46,111 nucleotides of DNA from JACCZX01 sp963786295 (GTDB taxonomy: Bacteria > Pseudomonadota > Gammaproteobacteria > Burkholderiales > Burkholderiaceae_F), in the NCBI GenBank assembly GCA_963786295.1, contig CAWAYV010000043.1:1-46111 (forward strand), given 5' to 3'. A program made the position numbers and the translations under genes. Of the stretch, positions 1 to 8,634 are shown one piece after another (positions within the stretch are counted from its first letter, which is position 1; each line of letters starts with the position of its first letter). The notes under the pieces were generated by a model. That model saw nothing but the letters and a program-made list of their open reading frames with translations, was not told the DNA's origin and ran no database searches.

Positions 1-355
1 GTCCGGCGCGCAATCGAACTCGGCGCTCCATTCGGCGAAGGTGCGGTTGCCGTCGGTGATCGGCGTCAGCTTCAACGTGGCGATGTAGTTGTCGACTCCC
101 ATCGGCGATTCGAGAATCGAGTACGTGCATTCGTATTCGAAGTCGGACAGCGTCAGCAACTGTTCGCGAATCACGCCGCCGTCGCGCGTGCGAAAGTTGC
201 GCACGCAGCCGATGCGATCTGACGGCGCGCCGGCTTCGATGCGCGACTCTGCGATCAGCCGGATGCCAATTCGGCAAGCCGTTGAAGTCGCGCACATGTT
301 GCCAGACCGCGTCGGCCGGCGCGTCGATCACACTCGACGTGTAGACGCGAATCAT
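1..355 (-). CDS. SRPBCC family protein (polyketide cyclase/START-like), 5' part, frameshifted
   Basis: The gene runs leftward off the window, so only its first ~118 codons are visible. It starts at the ATG at 355, five bases after the flotillin stop, and opens MIRVYTSSVIDAPADAVWQH, the typical first strand and 'APAD.VW..V.DF' motif of SRPBCC (Bet v1-like) ligand-binding proteins; FNGLPNWHP follows. At about 268-275 the frame slips by one base and continues as LIAESRIEAGAPSD, then a stretch with RTRDGG, the usual beta-sheet region of this fold. The conserved continuation suggests a single missing base rather than an old pseudogene. The family binds hydrophobic small molecules or acts as cyclase/dehydratase; the substrate here cannot be read from the sequence. 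As the visible end of the long minus-strand operon, it may bind an intermediate of that pathway (inference). Confidence 0.7.
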   Translation of the reverse strand, partial: MIRVYTSSVIDAPADAVWQHVRDFNGLPNWHPADRRVAHRSRRAVRSHRLRAQLSHARRRRDSRTVADAVRLRIRMHVLDSRIADGSRQLHRHVEADADHRRQPHLRRMERRVRLRAG

Positions 356-360
356 TGGTT

Positions 361-2048
361 CTACTCGCCACCGCTCTTGCTTCCGCTCGGTAGCGCAGTC
401 TTGCCCATGCTCTGCGCGATCTGGCCGAGTTCGCCGCCGTGCACGCCGATTTCTTTCAGCAGTTGATCGACCAGCGGTGCCTGCGCGCGGAAGCGCAATG
501 CGCTGTTGACGACGCTGTCGGCCAGGCCGGCGCCCATGTCGCCGTTGGCCTGGACTGCCTCCGCCGCCGAGTCCGTCGACGTGCAGGATCTTGATGCCTT
601 CGATGCGCTCCATCGGCTTGACGCTCTCGCGGATGATGCCTTCCATCTTGTCGACGAGCCGCATGCGCAGCAGCGACATGCGCGCGTCCGGCGTCAGCAT
701 GTTGTGCGTTTCATTCATCAGACGCGCGCCTTCGGCTTCGATTTCGTGGCGAATCCTGAGTGCCATCGTGCGGATCTTGTCGGAATCGGCCTCGGCTTGG
801 GCCTGCGAGCGCAGTGCGTCGCCGCGATCGGCTGAGGCCGACTTCTCTGCTTCGGCCGCCATCGTCAGCCGGATGCCTTCGCGCTGTGCTTCCTTCGACG
901 CTTCGATCAGGTCGATCTGCTTGCGGCGCTCCGCCATCTCGGTCTCGCGCGCGGTGAACACGCGTTCTTCTTCCGTGACCGCTTTCGCACGCGCCTGATC
1001 GGCGGCGGCGCGCGCTTCGCTTTCGGCCTTGCTTTGTTGCGAGATCGCAATCGATCGCTGTTGTTCGGCGAGCTCGACGGTCTTGCGGCGCTCGATCTCG
1101 CGTGCCTGCAGTCCGCCTTCTTTCGAGATGCGCTCTTCTTCCAGCACGCGGTCGGTGGCGATGCGCGCCATCTCGATCGCCTCGCGCGCCGAGATCTGCG
1201 ATGTCTCGACTTCGCGTTCGCTGGTCGAGCGCTCGCGCGCGAGCTCGGTGCGCTGCTGCGCGCGCGCGATCTTCGACTTCGCGCTCCTGCTGCAGGCGTG
1301 CGTATTCGGCTTCGCGGTCGATATCGAGCGACAGTTTTTCCGCTTCGAGATTCTTGCTGCGGATCGAGATCATCGTGTCCTGCTCGACGTCGTTGCGCTG
1401 CTTCTTGCGCCGCTCGATCTGCTCGGTCAGACGCGTCAGACCTTCGGCGTCGAACGCATTGCTCGGGTTGAAGAACTCCATCGCGGTCTGGTCGAGCTGT
1501 GTCAGCGAAGCGGCTTCGAGCTCGAGCCCGTTCTTGCGCAGGTCTTCGGCGACGACCTGGCGTACGCGCTTGACGTAATCGCCGCGACGCTCGTGCAATT
1601 CTTCCATCGTCATTTCGGCGGCGGCCGTGCGCAAAGCGTCGACGAACTTGCCTTCGAGCAGCTCTTTCAGCTTTTCGGGCTCCAGCGTGCGCGTGCCTAA
1701 TGTCTGCGCGGCGTCGGCCACGGCATTCGCATCGGCTTTCACGCGCACGTAGAACTCGGAGATCACGTCGACGCGCATCCGGTCCTTGGTGATCAGCGCC
1801 TTGTCGCGCCCACGTGCGACTTCGAGGCGCAGTGTGTTCATGTTGACCGGTATCACGTCGTGCACGATCGGCAGCACGAATGCGCCACCACCGAGCACGA
1901 CTTTCTGCCCGCCGAGTCCCGTGCGCACGAAGCTGCGCTCCTTCGACGATCGCAGGTACAGCCAGTGGAACAACCACACGATCACCGCGACGACGATCGC
2001 GACGGTGATCAGGCTGAGGATGAAGATGCCGAAATCTGATCCGCTCAT
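361..2048 (-). CDS. Flotillin/SPFH-domain membrane protein, frameshifted twice
   Basis: The start is the ATG at 2048 (MSGSDFGIFILS), preceded by a GAGGGAG ribosome site; an ATG five codons upstream is less well placed. Residues ~7-30 form one membrane segment. The SPFH/band-7 domain follows (VRTGLGGQKVVLGGGAFVLP near residue 42; VDVISEFYVRVKADA near 98), then a long Glu/Arg/Ala-rich coiled coil (AEYARLQQEREVE, then EREVETSQISAREAIEMARI) and a flotillin-like C-terminus rich in Gly. Two single-base slips occur, near 1275 (an extra base in GTCGAAGATCGCG) and near 560 (after LGGGG); the third frame then runs to the TAG at 361. Restored length is ~562 residues, normal for bacterial flotillins (YqiK type). 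Flotillins organise membrane microdomains. Its place at the end of a transporter operon could mean that it scaffolds the transporter or envelope, but that is speculative. Confidence 0.85.
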
Positions 2049-2078
2049 GACGTACTCCCTCAATGAAGCTCTGTAAAG

Positions 2079-3017
2079 CTACGGCGCCCCGATCTTGCGC
2101 TTGCGGTGCTCAACGTACCTTACGTACGCTCCGCTCCTCAGCGCAACCTCGGGGCTGCTCGCTACGCTTTCCAGAGCTTTCTTGCCATTCCTTCGAATGG
2201 CGACAAATCGTTTCGTCTGCTGCGTCAGCGCGACTTCTGTCGGCAGGCGCTCCATGCTCGATGCGCCGTAGAAGCCGTGGCATTGCGGGCACCATTGAAG
2301 AATCGTCTGCGCATCTTCGGGCGTGGCGATGGGCCCGCCGTGACACAGCACGATGATGTCCGGGTTGACTTCGCGCGCGGCGGCCGACCATGCATCGATG
2401 CGCGGCACGCAATCGTCAAGCGTCAATGCGGTCGCGGCGCCGATCGCGCCGCCGGTCGTCAGTCCGAGATGGCACACGACGATGTCGGCGCCGGCGCGCG
2501 CCATCTCGCGTGCATCGCTTTCGGAAAACACATACGGCGTGGTCAGCAGATCGAGCGCGCGCGCGGCGCGGATCATGTCGACTTCGAGCGCGTAGCCCAT
2601 TCCGGTCTCTTCGAGGTTGGCACGAAACGTCCCGTCGATCAGCCCGACACTGGGAAAGTTCTGCACGCCCGAGAAGCCGAGATCGGCGAGCTGCCGCAGA
2701 AACTGCGGCAGCAACATGAACGGGTCGGTGCCGTTGACACCGGCGAGCACTGGCGTGTGGCGCACGACGGGCAATACTTCGCGCGCCATCTCGACGACGA
2801 TGTCGTTCGCGTTGCCGTACGCGAGCAAGCCGGCAAGCGAGCCGCGGCCCGCCATTCGATAACGGCCCGAGTTGTAGATCACGATCAGGTCGATGCCGCC
2901 AGCCTCCTCGCACTTCGCCGAGAGACCTGTGCCTGCGCCGCCACCGACGATCGGCTCGCCGCGCGCGATCTTGTCGCACAGGCGTTTGAGGATTTCTTTG
3001 CGGGCGATACGAGGCAT
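2079..3017 (-). CDS. Phosphoenolpyruvate hydrolase-like TIM-barrel protein
   Basis: 312 residues. The fold is a PEP mutase/IGPS-like TIM barrel: GGGAGTGLSAKCEEAGGIDL near the start, IYNSGRYRMAGRGSLAGLL, then PVLAGVNGTDPF, GFSGVQNFPSVGLIDG, ADIVVCHLGLTTGGAIGA and the C-terminal GFYGASSMERLPTE. These are hallmarks of the 'phosphoenolpyruvate hydrolase family' (TIM-barrel signal transduction protein) that is encoded beside, or fused to, Tm-1-like/UPF0261 proteins, as here (gap 21 nt). Biochemical function of the pair in bacteria is poorly defined. The family normally ends soon after the 'T.RFV.I' segment; here about 37 extra residues follow (starting at RNGKKALE), encoded by 2079-2195. That tail looks like read-through of a repeat-like element (see findings). 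No strong Shine-Dalgarno precedes the start. Confidence 0.85.
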   Translation of the reverse strand: MPRIARKEILKRLCDKIARGEPIVGGGAGTGLSAKCEEAGGIDLIVIYNSGRYRMAGRGSLAGLLAYGNANDIVVEMAREVLPVVRHTPVLAGVNGTDPFMLLPQFLRQLADLGFSGVQNFPSVGLIDGTFRANLEETGMGYALEVDMIRAARALDLLTTPYVFSESDAREMARAGADIVVCHLGLTTGGAIGAATALTLDDCVPRIDAWSAAAREVNPDIIVLCHGGPIATPEDAQTILQWCPQCHGFYGASSMERLPTEVALTQQTKRFVAIRRNGKKALESVASSPEVALRSGAYVRYVEHRKRKIGAP

Positions 3018-3038
3018 GGTGTTGTTCTTCGTTGTAGG

Positions 3039-4409
3039 TCAGTGCACCGCACTGCGCGTGACGGCAGCGCCGTCGGCGCATACCTCGTGGAATTGCTTGA
3101 CCAGAAGATCGGCAAAGGCCGGGTCGTTCAGATGCAACGGACTGCGGATCAGAATGCGCCGCGGACCGCGACGGAAGTTCGATTCGATCGCGGTGAACAA
3201 CGCCTTGTCCGCCGCCGGGTCCCAGAACGCCTTGCCCGGCGCATCGAGCACCGACACGCCGCCTTCCGGAATGATGAAGCGCACCGGGCCTTCCATGCGA
3301 TTGAGCTTGGCAGCGATGAACTCGCCGATCGCCTTGCATTCATCAGGCGTGGTGCGCATCAACGTGACATTCGCGTTGTGCTTGACCAGATTGCGGTCCT
3401 TGAACTTCGGCGGCACCGTGTCGAACGCCCAGAAGTTCGCCATGTCGAGCGCACCGCACGAACCGACGTAGGGAATCGGCCGCCGCGCGAATGCATCGAA
3501 TCGCTCCGGCCCCGCGCTCAGCACGCCGCCGACGATCTCGTCGCACACTTCGGTGGTCGAGATATCGAGCACGCCGGCGAGCAGTCCCGAGTCGACCAGC
3601 TTCTCCATCGATTGGCCGCCGGTGCCGGTCGCGTGGAACACCAGGCAATCGAACTCGTTCTGCAGCTGCTTGGTCACCGCCTGCACGCAAGGCGTCGTGA
3701 CGCCGAACATCGTGAGCCCGATCGCGGGCTTGGCGTCGGACGCGGCGGTGCGCGTGTACGCGATCATGCCGGCCAGCGCATGGGCGGCGTTCGCGAGCAC
3801 TCGCTCGCTGATGCGATTGATGCCCGACACGTCGGTCACCGAGTACATCATGCAGATATCGCTCGGCCCGACATACGGACGCACGTCGGCTGAAGCGACC
3901 GATGACACCATCACCTTCGGCATGCCAACCGGCAACGCGCGCATTGCTTGTGTCGCCAGCGCGGTTCCTCCCGAGCCGCCGGCCGACACGATGCCGCCGA
4001 GGTCGCGCCGCCCGAGCAGGAATCGCTCGAACGCGATCGCCATGTTGCTGACCGACGATCCGCGATCCCCGGTGAATACGGCACTTTCGCCGTTCGGATG
4101 GTGACGCGCGACCTCGCGCGGATGAACGTTCGCGGTCGAGGTGGCGCCTGACGTGGAAAGATCGACGGTCACCGTGCGCAAGCCCAGCTTGTCGATGCAC
4201 TGCTTGAGGAAGAACAGCTCGCGGCCCTTCGTGTCGAACGTGCCTGCGATGTAGGCAGCGCGCTGCAGGTTGCTCGCCACCGGAAATTCGAACACTCGCG
4301 CGCTGCGTGCGTTTGCGGATGGATCGGTGGCACTCGCTGACTCCGGCGCTTTCGCTTCGGCGAGCGAGTTGCGCACGGCGCGGTCATGCAGCGGCACTTC
4401 CGGCTGCAT
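3039..4409 (-). CDS. Tm-1-like ATP-binding domain protein (UPF0261 family)
   Basis: Start chosen at the ATG at 4409 (MQPEVPLHD), 26 nt inside the livF 3' end; a longer start at 4469 is possible, so the N-terminus is uncertain. After ~50 low-complexity residues the conserved domain begins with AAYIAGTFDTKGREL, followed by TVDLSTSG, GGIVSAGGSGGTALATQAMR, SVASADVRPYVGPSDI, GLTMFGVTTPCV and VFHATGTGGQSMEKLVDSG, all standard for UPF0261. The second half has DFFLG-like structure replaced by VPYVGSCGALDMANFWAFDT and RFIIPEGGVSVLDAPGKAFWD. The plant homologue Tm-1 binds ATP and inhibits tobamovirus replication; bacterial members are of unknown activity and commonly pair with the TIM-barrel partner found directly downstream. 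Position between an ABC transporter and that partner makes a metabolic role likely (inference). Confidence 0.85.
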   Translation of the reverse strand: MQPEVPLHDRAVRNSLAEAKAPESASATDPSANARSARVFEFPVASNLQRAAYIAGTFDTKGRELFFLKQCIDKLGLRTVTVDLSTSGATSTANVHPREVARHHPNGESAVFTGDRGSSVSNMAIAFERFLLGRRDLGGIVSAGGSGGTALATQAMRALPVGMPKVMVSSVASADVRPYVGPSDICMMYSVTDVSGINRISERVLANAAHALAGMIAYTRTAASDAKPAIGLTMFGVTTPCVQAVTKQLQNEFDCLVFHATGTGGQSMEKLVDSGLLAGVLDISTTEVCDEIVGGVLSAGPERFDAFARRPIPYVGSCGALDMANFWAFDTVPPKFKDRNLVKHNANVTLMRTTPDECKAIGEFIAAKLNRMEGPVRFIIPEGGVSVLDAPGKAFWDPAADKALFTAIESNFRRGPRRILIRSPLHLNDPAFADLLVKQFHEVCADGAAVTRSAVH

Positions 4410-5316
4410 CGCATTCCAGCGTGTAAAGCTTCTTACCGTTTGCGTCGGAGGAGATGCGCGGTATTGCATCTCCGTGGGCGCGCCGAACGGTCAGCACGCG
4501 CGACGGTGCCTCGTCTTCGATGACGACCGGCGCTGCGGCTTTCGCTTCTTCCGCTGCAGCATGCACACCCAGCAATCGCTGCTGCAGTTCAGTGTCGGCG
4601 GCGAGCTCGCGGGCCGACATTTCGCGTGCGATTCGCCCGTTGACCATTACGGCCACTCGGTCGGCCGCATCGACTGCGACGCCGATGTTCTGTTCGATCA
4701 GCAACACCGCGATCCCGGTCGCCTCGGACGTGGTGTGCGCCAGCTGCTTCAGCGTTGCTGTGACTTGCTCGACGATCACCGGCGCCAGGCCTTCGGTGGG
4801 CTCGTCCATCACCAGCACGCGCGGGTTGAACAGCAGCGCACGGCCGATCGCCAGCATCTGTTGCTCACCGCCCGACAGCTCGGCTCCGCCGTTGCGACGT
4901 CGATCGGCGAGGCGCGGAAACAGCGAGTAGATGCGCTCGACCGTCCACGCACCCTGCCGTGCGCTCTTGGCCGCCAGTCGCAGATGCTCGTCGACCGTGA
5001 GCGAAGGCCACACGCGCCGGCCTTGCGGCACATAGCCGATGCCAAGCTCGGTGATCATGTTGGGCGACATGCCCAGAATCTCTCGCCCTGCAAGTTTCAC
5101 GCTGCCTCGCGCCGGCACCAGGCCGGTGATCGCGTTGCACAGCGTTGTCTTGCCCATTCCATTGCGTCCGACCACGCCGAGCACGCCGGAAGGCAGAGTC
5201 AGCGAGACATCCTGCAGCGCATGCGCTCGGCCGTAATAGACGTCGAGGTTGCGCACTTCGAGCGCTGGCGCCGACGTGGTGGAGTTGATCGCCTCAGTGG
5301 ACATGAGCGCCTCCAT
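4384..5316 (-). CDS. livF: Branched-chain amino acid-type ABC transporter ATPase (LivF-like)
   Basis: 310 residues; the second ATPase of a HAAT-family importer. Walker A is GVVGRNGMGKTTLCNAITG, with the Q-loop at YVPQGRRVWPSLTV (the 'VPEGR/VPQGR..F..LTV' form is diagnostic of LivF), signature ELSGGEQQMLAIGRALL, Walker B RVLVMDEPTEGLAP and the switch His region replaced by IAVLLIEQNI as usual in this family. The initiation codon is either 5316 (MEALM) or 5304 (MSTEA); both lie within or beside the end of livG, so the two are translationally coupled. A C-terminal extension of ~55 residues (from EEAKAAAPVVIE) goes beyond the usual LivF end and is low in complexity. The stop lies inside the downstream Tm-1-like gene. 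Confidence 0.92.
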   Translation of the reverse strand: MEALMSTEAINSTTSAPALEVRNLDVYYGRAHALQDVSLTLPSGVLGVVGRNGMGKTTLCNAITGLVPARGSVKLAGREILGMSPNMITELGIGYVPQGRRVWPSLTVDEHLRLAAKSARQGAWTVERIYSLFPRLADRRRNGGAELSGGEQQMLAIGRALLFNPRVLVMDEPTEGLAPVIVEQVTATLKQLAHTTSEATGIAVLLIEQNIGVAVDAADRVAVMVNGRIAREMSARELAADTELQQRLLGVHAAAEEAKAAAPVVIEDEAPSRVLTVRRAHGDAIPRISSDANGKKLYTLECDAAGSAAA

Positions 5317-6113
5317 GGCCCTTCGCGCCCATGTAGATCGCGTGCACTTCCGCGTCGTCCTGAATCTCCTGCGGCGACCCGTGCTTCAGCACGCGGCCGT
5401 TGTGCATCACCGTGACGCGCTCGGCCACGCCGAGCGCGATATCGAGATCGTGCTCGATCAGTACGAAGCCGAGGTGCCGAGGAAGGGCCCTCAGCAGCGC
5501 CACGAGTTCGCGGCGTTCGGCAGGAGAAAGCCCAGCCGCCGGCTCGTCGAACAGAATCAATCGCGGCGCGCCGGCCAATGCCATCCCGACTTCGAGCTGC
5601 CGCTGCTGCCCATGCGATAGCGAAGCGACCGGTGTGTCACCCACTACATCGAGACGCACCTGGTGCAGCAATGCTTCGGCCGCGACCACGCTCGGGTCTG
5701 AGTGTGGCGGGCGACGCATGTTGAAGCGACCACGCGTCGTGCCGCGCACCGCGAGAAAGAGGTTGTCGCGCACCGACAGCTCGCGAAACAGCAATGACGA
5801 TTGATACGTACGCCGCAAGCCGCGTCGAATGCGCTCGTGCGGCGGTAAATGTGTCACGTCTTCACCGAAGAACTGCACGCGGCCGCGAGTCGGCGGAAAG
5901 TCGCCGGTGATCGCGTTGAACAGCGTCGTCTTGCCGGCGCCGTTGGCGCCGAGGATCGCGCGCCGTTCACCGGCCGGCGACTGCAAAAGTGATGTCTTCA
6001 ATCGCACGCAGCGCACCGAACTGGCGCGTGACGTGCTCGAGCACCAGCGCGTCGCCGGATAACGCGGCGGATCGCGCGCGCGCTGCGGCAGGCAGTTCGA
6101 TGACGGCGGCCAT
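5294..6113 (-). CDS. livG: Branched-chain amino acid-type ABC transporter ATPase (LivG-like), frameshifted
   Basis: The true start is most likely the ATG at 6113 (MAAVIELPAAARAR), leading into ALVLEHVTRQFGALRAIEDI, which is the normal first beta strand and A-loop of LivG. One extra base near 5978-5985 (GTCGCCGGCCGGTGAA) ends this frame; the next frame continues as AGERRAILGANGAGKTTLFN (Walker A). LivG features follow: LRRTYQSSLLFRELSV, signature ASLSHGQQRQLEVGMALAG, Walker B LILFDEPAAGLSPAE, and the H-loop VLIEHDLDIALGVAERV. Restored length ~272 residues, typical for the family. It would pair with LivF on the LivH/LivM permease. A stem-loop lies between it and the upstream binding-protein gene. 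Confidence 0.9.
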
Positions 6114-6127
6114 AGGTATTAGAGGGC

Positions 6128-6152
6128 GGAGCCGGGCGTTGCGCCCGGCTCC
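6128..6152 (-). promoter_or_regulatory. Stem-loop between binding-protein gene and livG
   Basis: Perfect 10-bp inverted repeat (ggagccgggc / gcccggctcc) around a 5-nt loop in the 57-nt gap after the binding-protein stop. No T-tract follows on the minus strand, so it is better read as an mRNA-stabilising or partial-termination hairpin that sets a high ratio of binding protein to ATPases than as a full terminator. This use of such hairpins is known in ABC operons; its action here is inferred. Confidence 0.6.
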
Positions 6153-6170
6153 TAGCCTGCTCGTTATCGC

Positions 6171-7412
6171 TTACGGGCAGTCGGGCACGTCGCGCGAGCC
6201 CATCTTGAAGTCAGCCGGTTTCTGGCCGAAGGTCTGCGTGACGTTGTCGGTCTTGCCGACCACTTTGTTGTATAGCCCGCCCTTTTCGTCCTTGACGACT
6301 TCAGTGATGAACGTGGTACCGATTGCCTGCCGGTTCTCGTCGAGCTTGACGTCACCGACCGGGGTCTTCAACGTCATCTTCGCCAGCGTCTCACGGTACT
6401 TCTTCTGCCCGTCGCCCAAGTCACCCTTGACGGTGTCGAGTGCATCGAGCGCCGCCTTCATGTTGATGTAGTACATCAAGGCAAACAGACCTGGACTCGG
6501 ATAACCATCCGGGAAGTTCTTCTTGTAGCTGGCGACGAACGCCTTGTATTCCGGCGTATCGATCGAATCGGCCAATGGCCCGGCCGACAACGTGCCGACC
6601 AGCGACTCGCGCCGCTTGCCGCGATAGTTCAGAACGTCCTGCGCGACCGTGATCGAACCACCGATCATCGGCTTGTCGCCGCCCGCAGCCTCGTACTGAT
6701 TGAGAAAGTTCACCGCGTCGGCGCCGCCGAGCACAACGACCAGCGCGTCGATATCTTTCGGAATGCGTGCGATGACCGATGCGTAATCCTTGCCACCGAG
6801 CGGCACCCACGCCTTGACCGGAACCTTGCCACCGGCGCCGCAATACTCGGTCATGAAGCCCTGCACCTGCGAGTACGGGAACGAGTAGTCCTCGGCGATC
6901 ACCATCACGCGCTTGTAGCCGCGCTTCATCGCTTCCTTGCCGAGACCCACCATCCACTGCCCGCCGTCGGTGTTGAAGCGGAAGAAGTTGGGCGACGGGC
7001 TGGTCAATGTCGTCGCTTGCGCGCCCGAAGAGCCGTTGATGAACGTCACTTGCGGCTGCGTCTTCGAATAGTCCTTGACGGCAATGCCTTCGCCGCCGGA
7101 CAGCGGCCCGACGAGGATGTCGACCTTGTCCTGCTCGACCAGCTTGCGCGCCGAGTTCACCGCGACGTCGGGCTTGGCATCGGACGACGCCTTGATCATT
7201 TCGATCTTGCGTCCGGCCACCACGCCGTTGCGCTCGCGAATCGCAAGCTCGGCGCCGCGCATGCCATCGGCTCCACCTGCGGCAAACGGTCCTTCGAGCG
7301 TTGCCAGCACGCCGATCTTGACCGGCTGGCCCGACTGCGACCACGCCGTCGTTGCAAATGCGCCGATCACCGCAGTGGCCATCAGCGTTCGCATCAAAAA
7401 TCTCTTCTTCAT
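6171..7412 (-). CDS. HAAT-family periplasmic substrate-binding protein (LivK-like)
   Basis: 413 residues with a clear signal peptide (MKKRFLMRTLMATAVIGAFA, cleavage likely after TTAWS-Q). A strong AGAAGGAGA ribosome site precedes the ATG. The mature protein shows the type I periplasmic-binding fold of amino-acid/amide receptors: VKIGVLATLEGPFAAGGADG, RGAELAIRERNGVVAGRKIE, then ARKLVEQDKVDILVGPLSGG, FFRFNTDGGQWM and YSFPYSQVQGFM. It captures a substrate for the LivHMGF permease encoded around it. The HAAT family takes branched amino acids, amides, urea and aromatic acids, so the ligand is open; the neighbouring amidohydrolases and FAH protein point to an amide or aromatic-derived compound (inference). 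Confidence 0.93.
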   Translation of the reverse strand: MKKRFLMRTLMATAVIGAFATTAWSQSGQPVKIGVLATLEGPFAAGGADGMRGAELAIRERNGVVAGRKIEMIKASSDAKPDVAVNSARKLVEQDKVDILVGPLSGGEGIAVKDYSKTQPQVTFINGSSGAQATTLTSPSPNFFRFNTDGGQWMVGLGKEAMKRGYKRVMVIAEDYSFPYSQVQGFMTEYCGAGGKVPVKAWVPLGGKDYASVIARIPKDIDALVVVLGGADAVNFLNQYEAAGGDKPMIGGSITVAQDVLNYRGKRRESLVGTLSAGPLADSIDTPEYKAFVASYKKNFPDGYPSPGLFALMYYINMKAALDALDTVKGDLGDGQKKYRETLAKMTLKTPVGDVKLDENRQAIGTTFITEVVKDEKGGLYNKVVGKTDNVTQTFGQKPADFKMGSRDVPDCP

Positions 7413-7430
7413 TACTGTCTCCTTCTGTTG

Positions 7431-8634
7431 CTAATGACGGCTCGCCGGCCGCGGTTGGGTAGAAACGGAACTCACTCGACCTGCGCCCGCGCGTGACGAT
7501 GCGAAACGCGCACGCACGAACGACCACAGGCCGAGCAGCCCGTCAGGTGAAAACAGCACGATGGCGAGAAACACTCCACCGATTACAAGATTGAATCGTT
7601 CACGGTCGATGACGTCGATCGCGAAGGTCTGCAAGCAACACAAAGATCAGCGCGCCGAGAAACGGGCCGATCGGATGGCGCATGCCGCCTAGCACGGCGA
7701 TCACCAGAATGTTGATCAGCCATGACGTTCCGACCGAACCGGGGGTAATCAGCCCGTTGTACCAAACGAACAGCACGCCACCGATAGCCGCAATGACGCC
7801 TGCAACGACGTAGGCCGCAACTCGATGTGCGACGACGTTGAAGCCGAGCGACTCCATGCGGCGCGGGTTCTCGCGAATGCCCTGCAGCGCGATACCGAAT
7901 GGCGAGCGCACGATGTATGAAATGAAGACATAACTTGCCAACGCACAAACAAACGTAAGGAAATAGATCGGAAGCGGATCGCGCCAGTTCACGCCGAATA
8001 CGATCGGCGGATGCACCTTTTGCAAACCCTGCCACCCGTTGAACAGGCTGTAGTTCTGCAGCACTAGATAGAAAAAGGCGACGCCGATCGCGAGCGTGAT
8101 CATGATCGTGTAGATGCCTTCGGTTCGTACCGAGAGCCACGCGATGCCCGCGGCACACACGGTGGCTATCAGCACCGCACACGGCACGACCAGCCACCAC
8201 GGCCAGTTCAGGCTGATTTCGGTGGCGCTGCTTGCGCCGAGAATCGCAACGGCGTAACCGGCAATGCCCGCCACCGTCATCTGCGCCAGTGAAATCATGC
8301 CGCCGTAGCCGCCGAGAAACGTCAGCGACAACGCGATCACTCCGAGCGCGAGTGCCTGCGCTCCGATCTGGAACGTGATGAACGGAGACACGACGAAGGG
8401 AAAGACAATCAGGCCGGCCACGACGACGACCTGCCAGGCCGAGATGCCGCGGAACCCGTCTTGCAACGCGAGCAACCAGTTGCCGCGTACGCGAGCTTCC
8501 TGCGGCGTCGTTGCGACCAGTTGCAGATGCGCCGGCAGCGCAACGGCCGGAGCCGCGGCACCCGCCGCCATCGCACGGCGCCACTTTGCCGCGCTCATGC
8601 CGGTCCTCCCCATCGTTTTGCCCGCGCGATTCAT
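7431..8634 (-). CDS. livM: Branched-chain amino acid-type ABC permease (LivM-like), frameshifted near its 3' end
   Basis: The ATG at 8634 overlaps the livH stop (ATGA), so translation is coupled. An unusually long cytoplasmic N-terminus of ~70 residues precedes the first membrane segment (WQVVVVAGLIVFPFVVSPF). LivM motifs follow: LGVIALSLTFLGGYGGMISL, AWLSVRTEGIYTIMITLAIG, FGIALQGIRENPRRMESLG and AVLGGMRHPIGPFLGALIF. Near 7630 one extra T (CTTGCAGACC for CTGCAGACC) shifts the frame; the other frame completes the last helix (FNLVIGGVFLAIVLFSPDGL) and stops at 7431. Restored length ~400 residues. It forms the membrane channel with LivH. Confidence 0.92.

Noticed and set aside
2106..3893. 595-codon open frame on the plus strand
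   Set aside because: Antisense to the Tm-1-like and TIM-barrel genes, which have clear family motifs; no ribosome site and no motif of its own. A by-product of high GC.
7600..8634. livM stopping at 7600 as a naturally short protein
   Set aside because: The last helix and standard C-terminus are present in the next frame after one base, so a frameshift explains it better.
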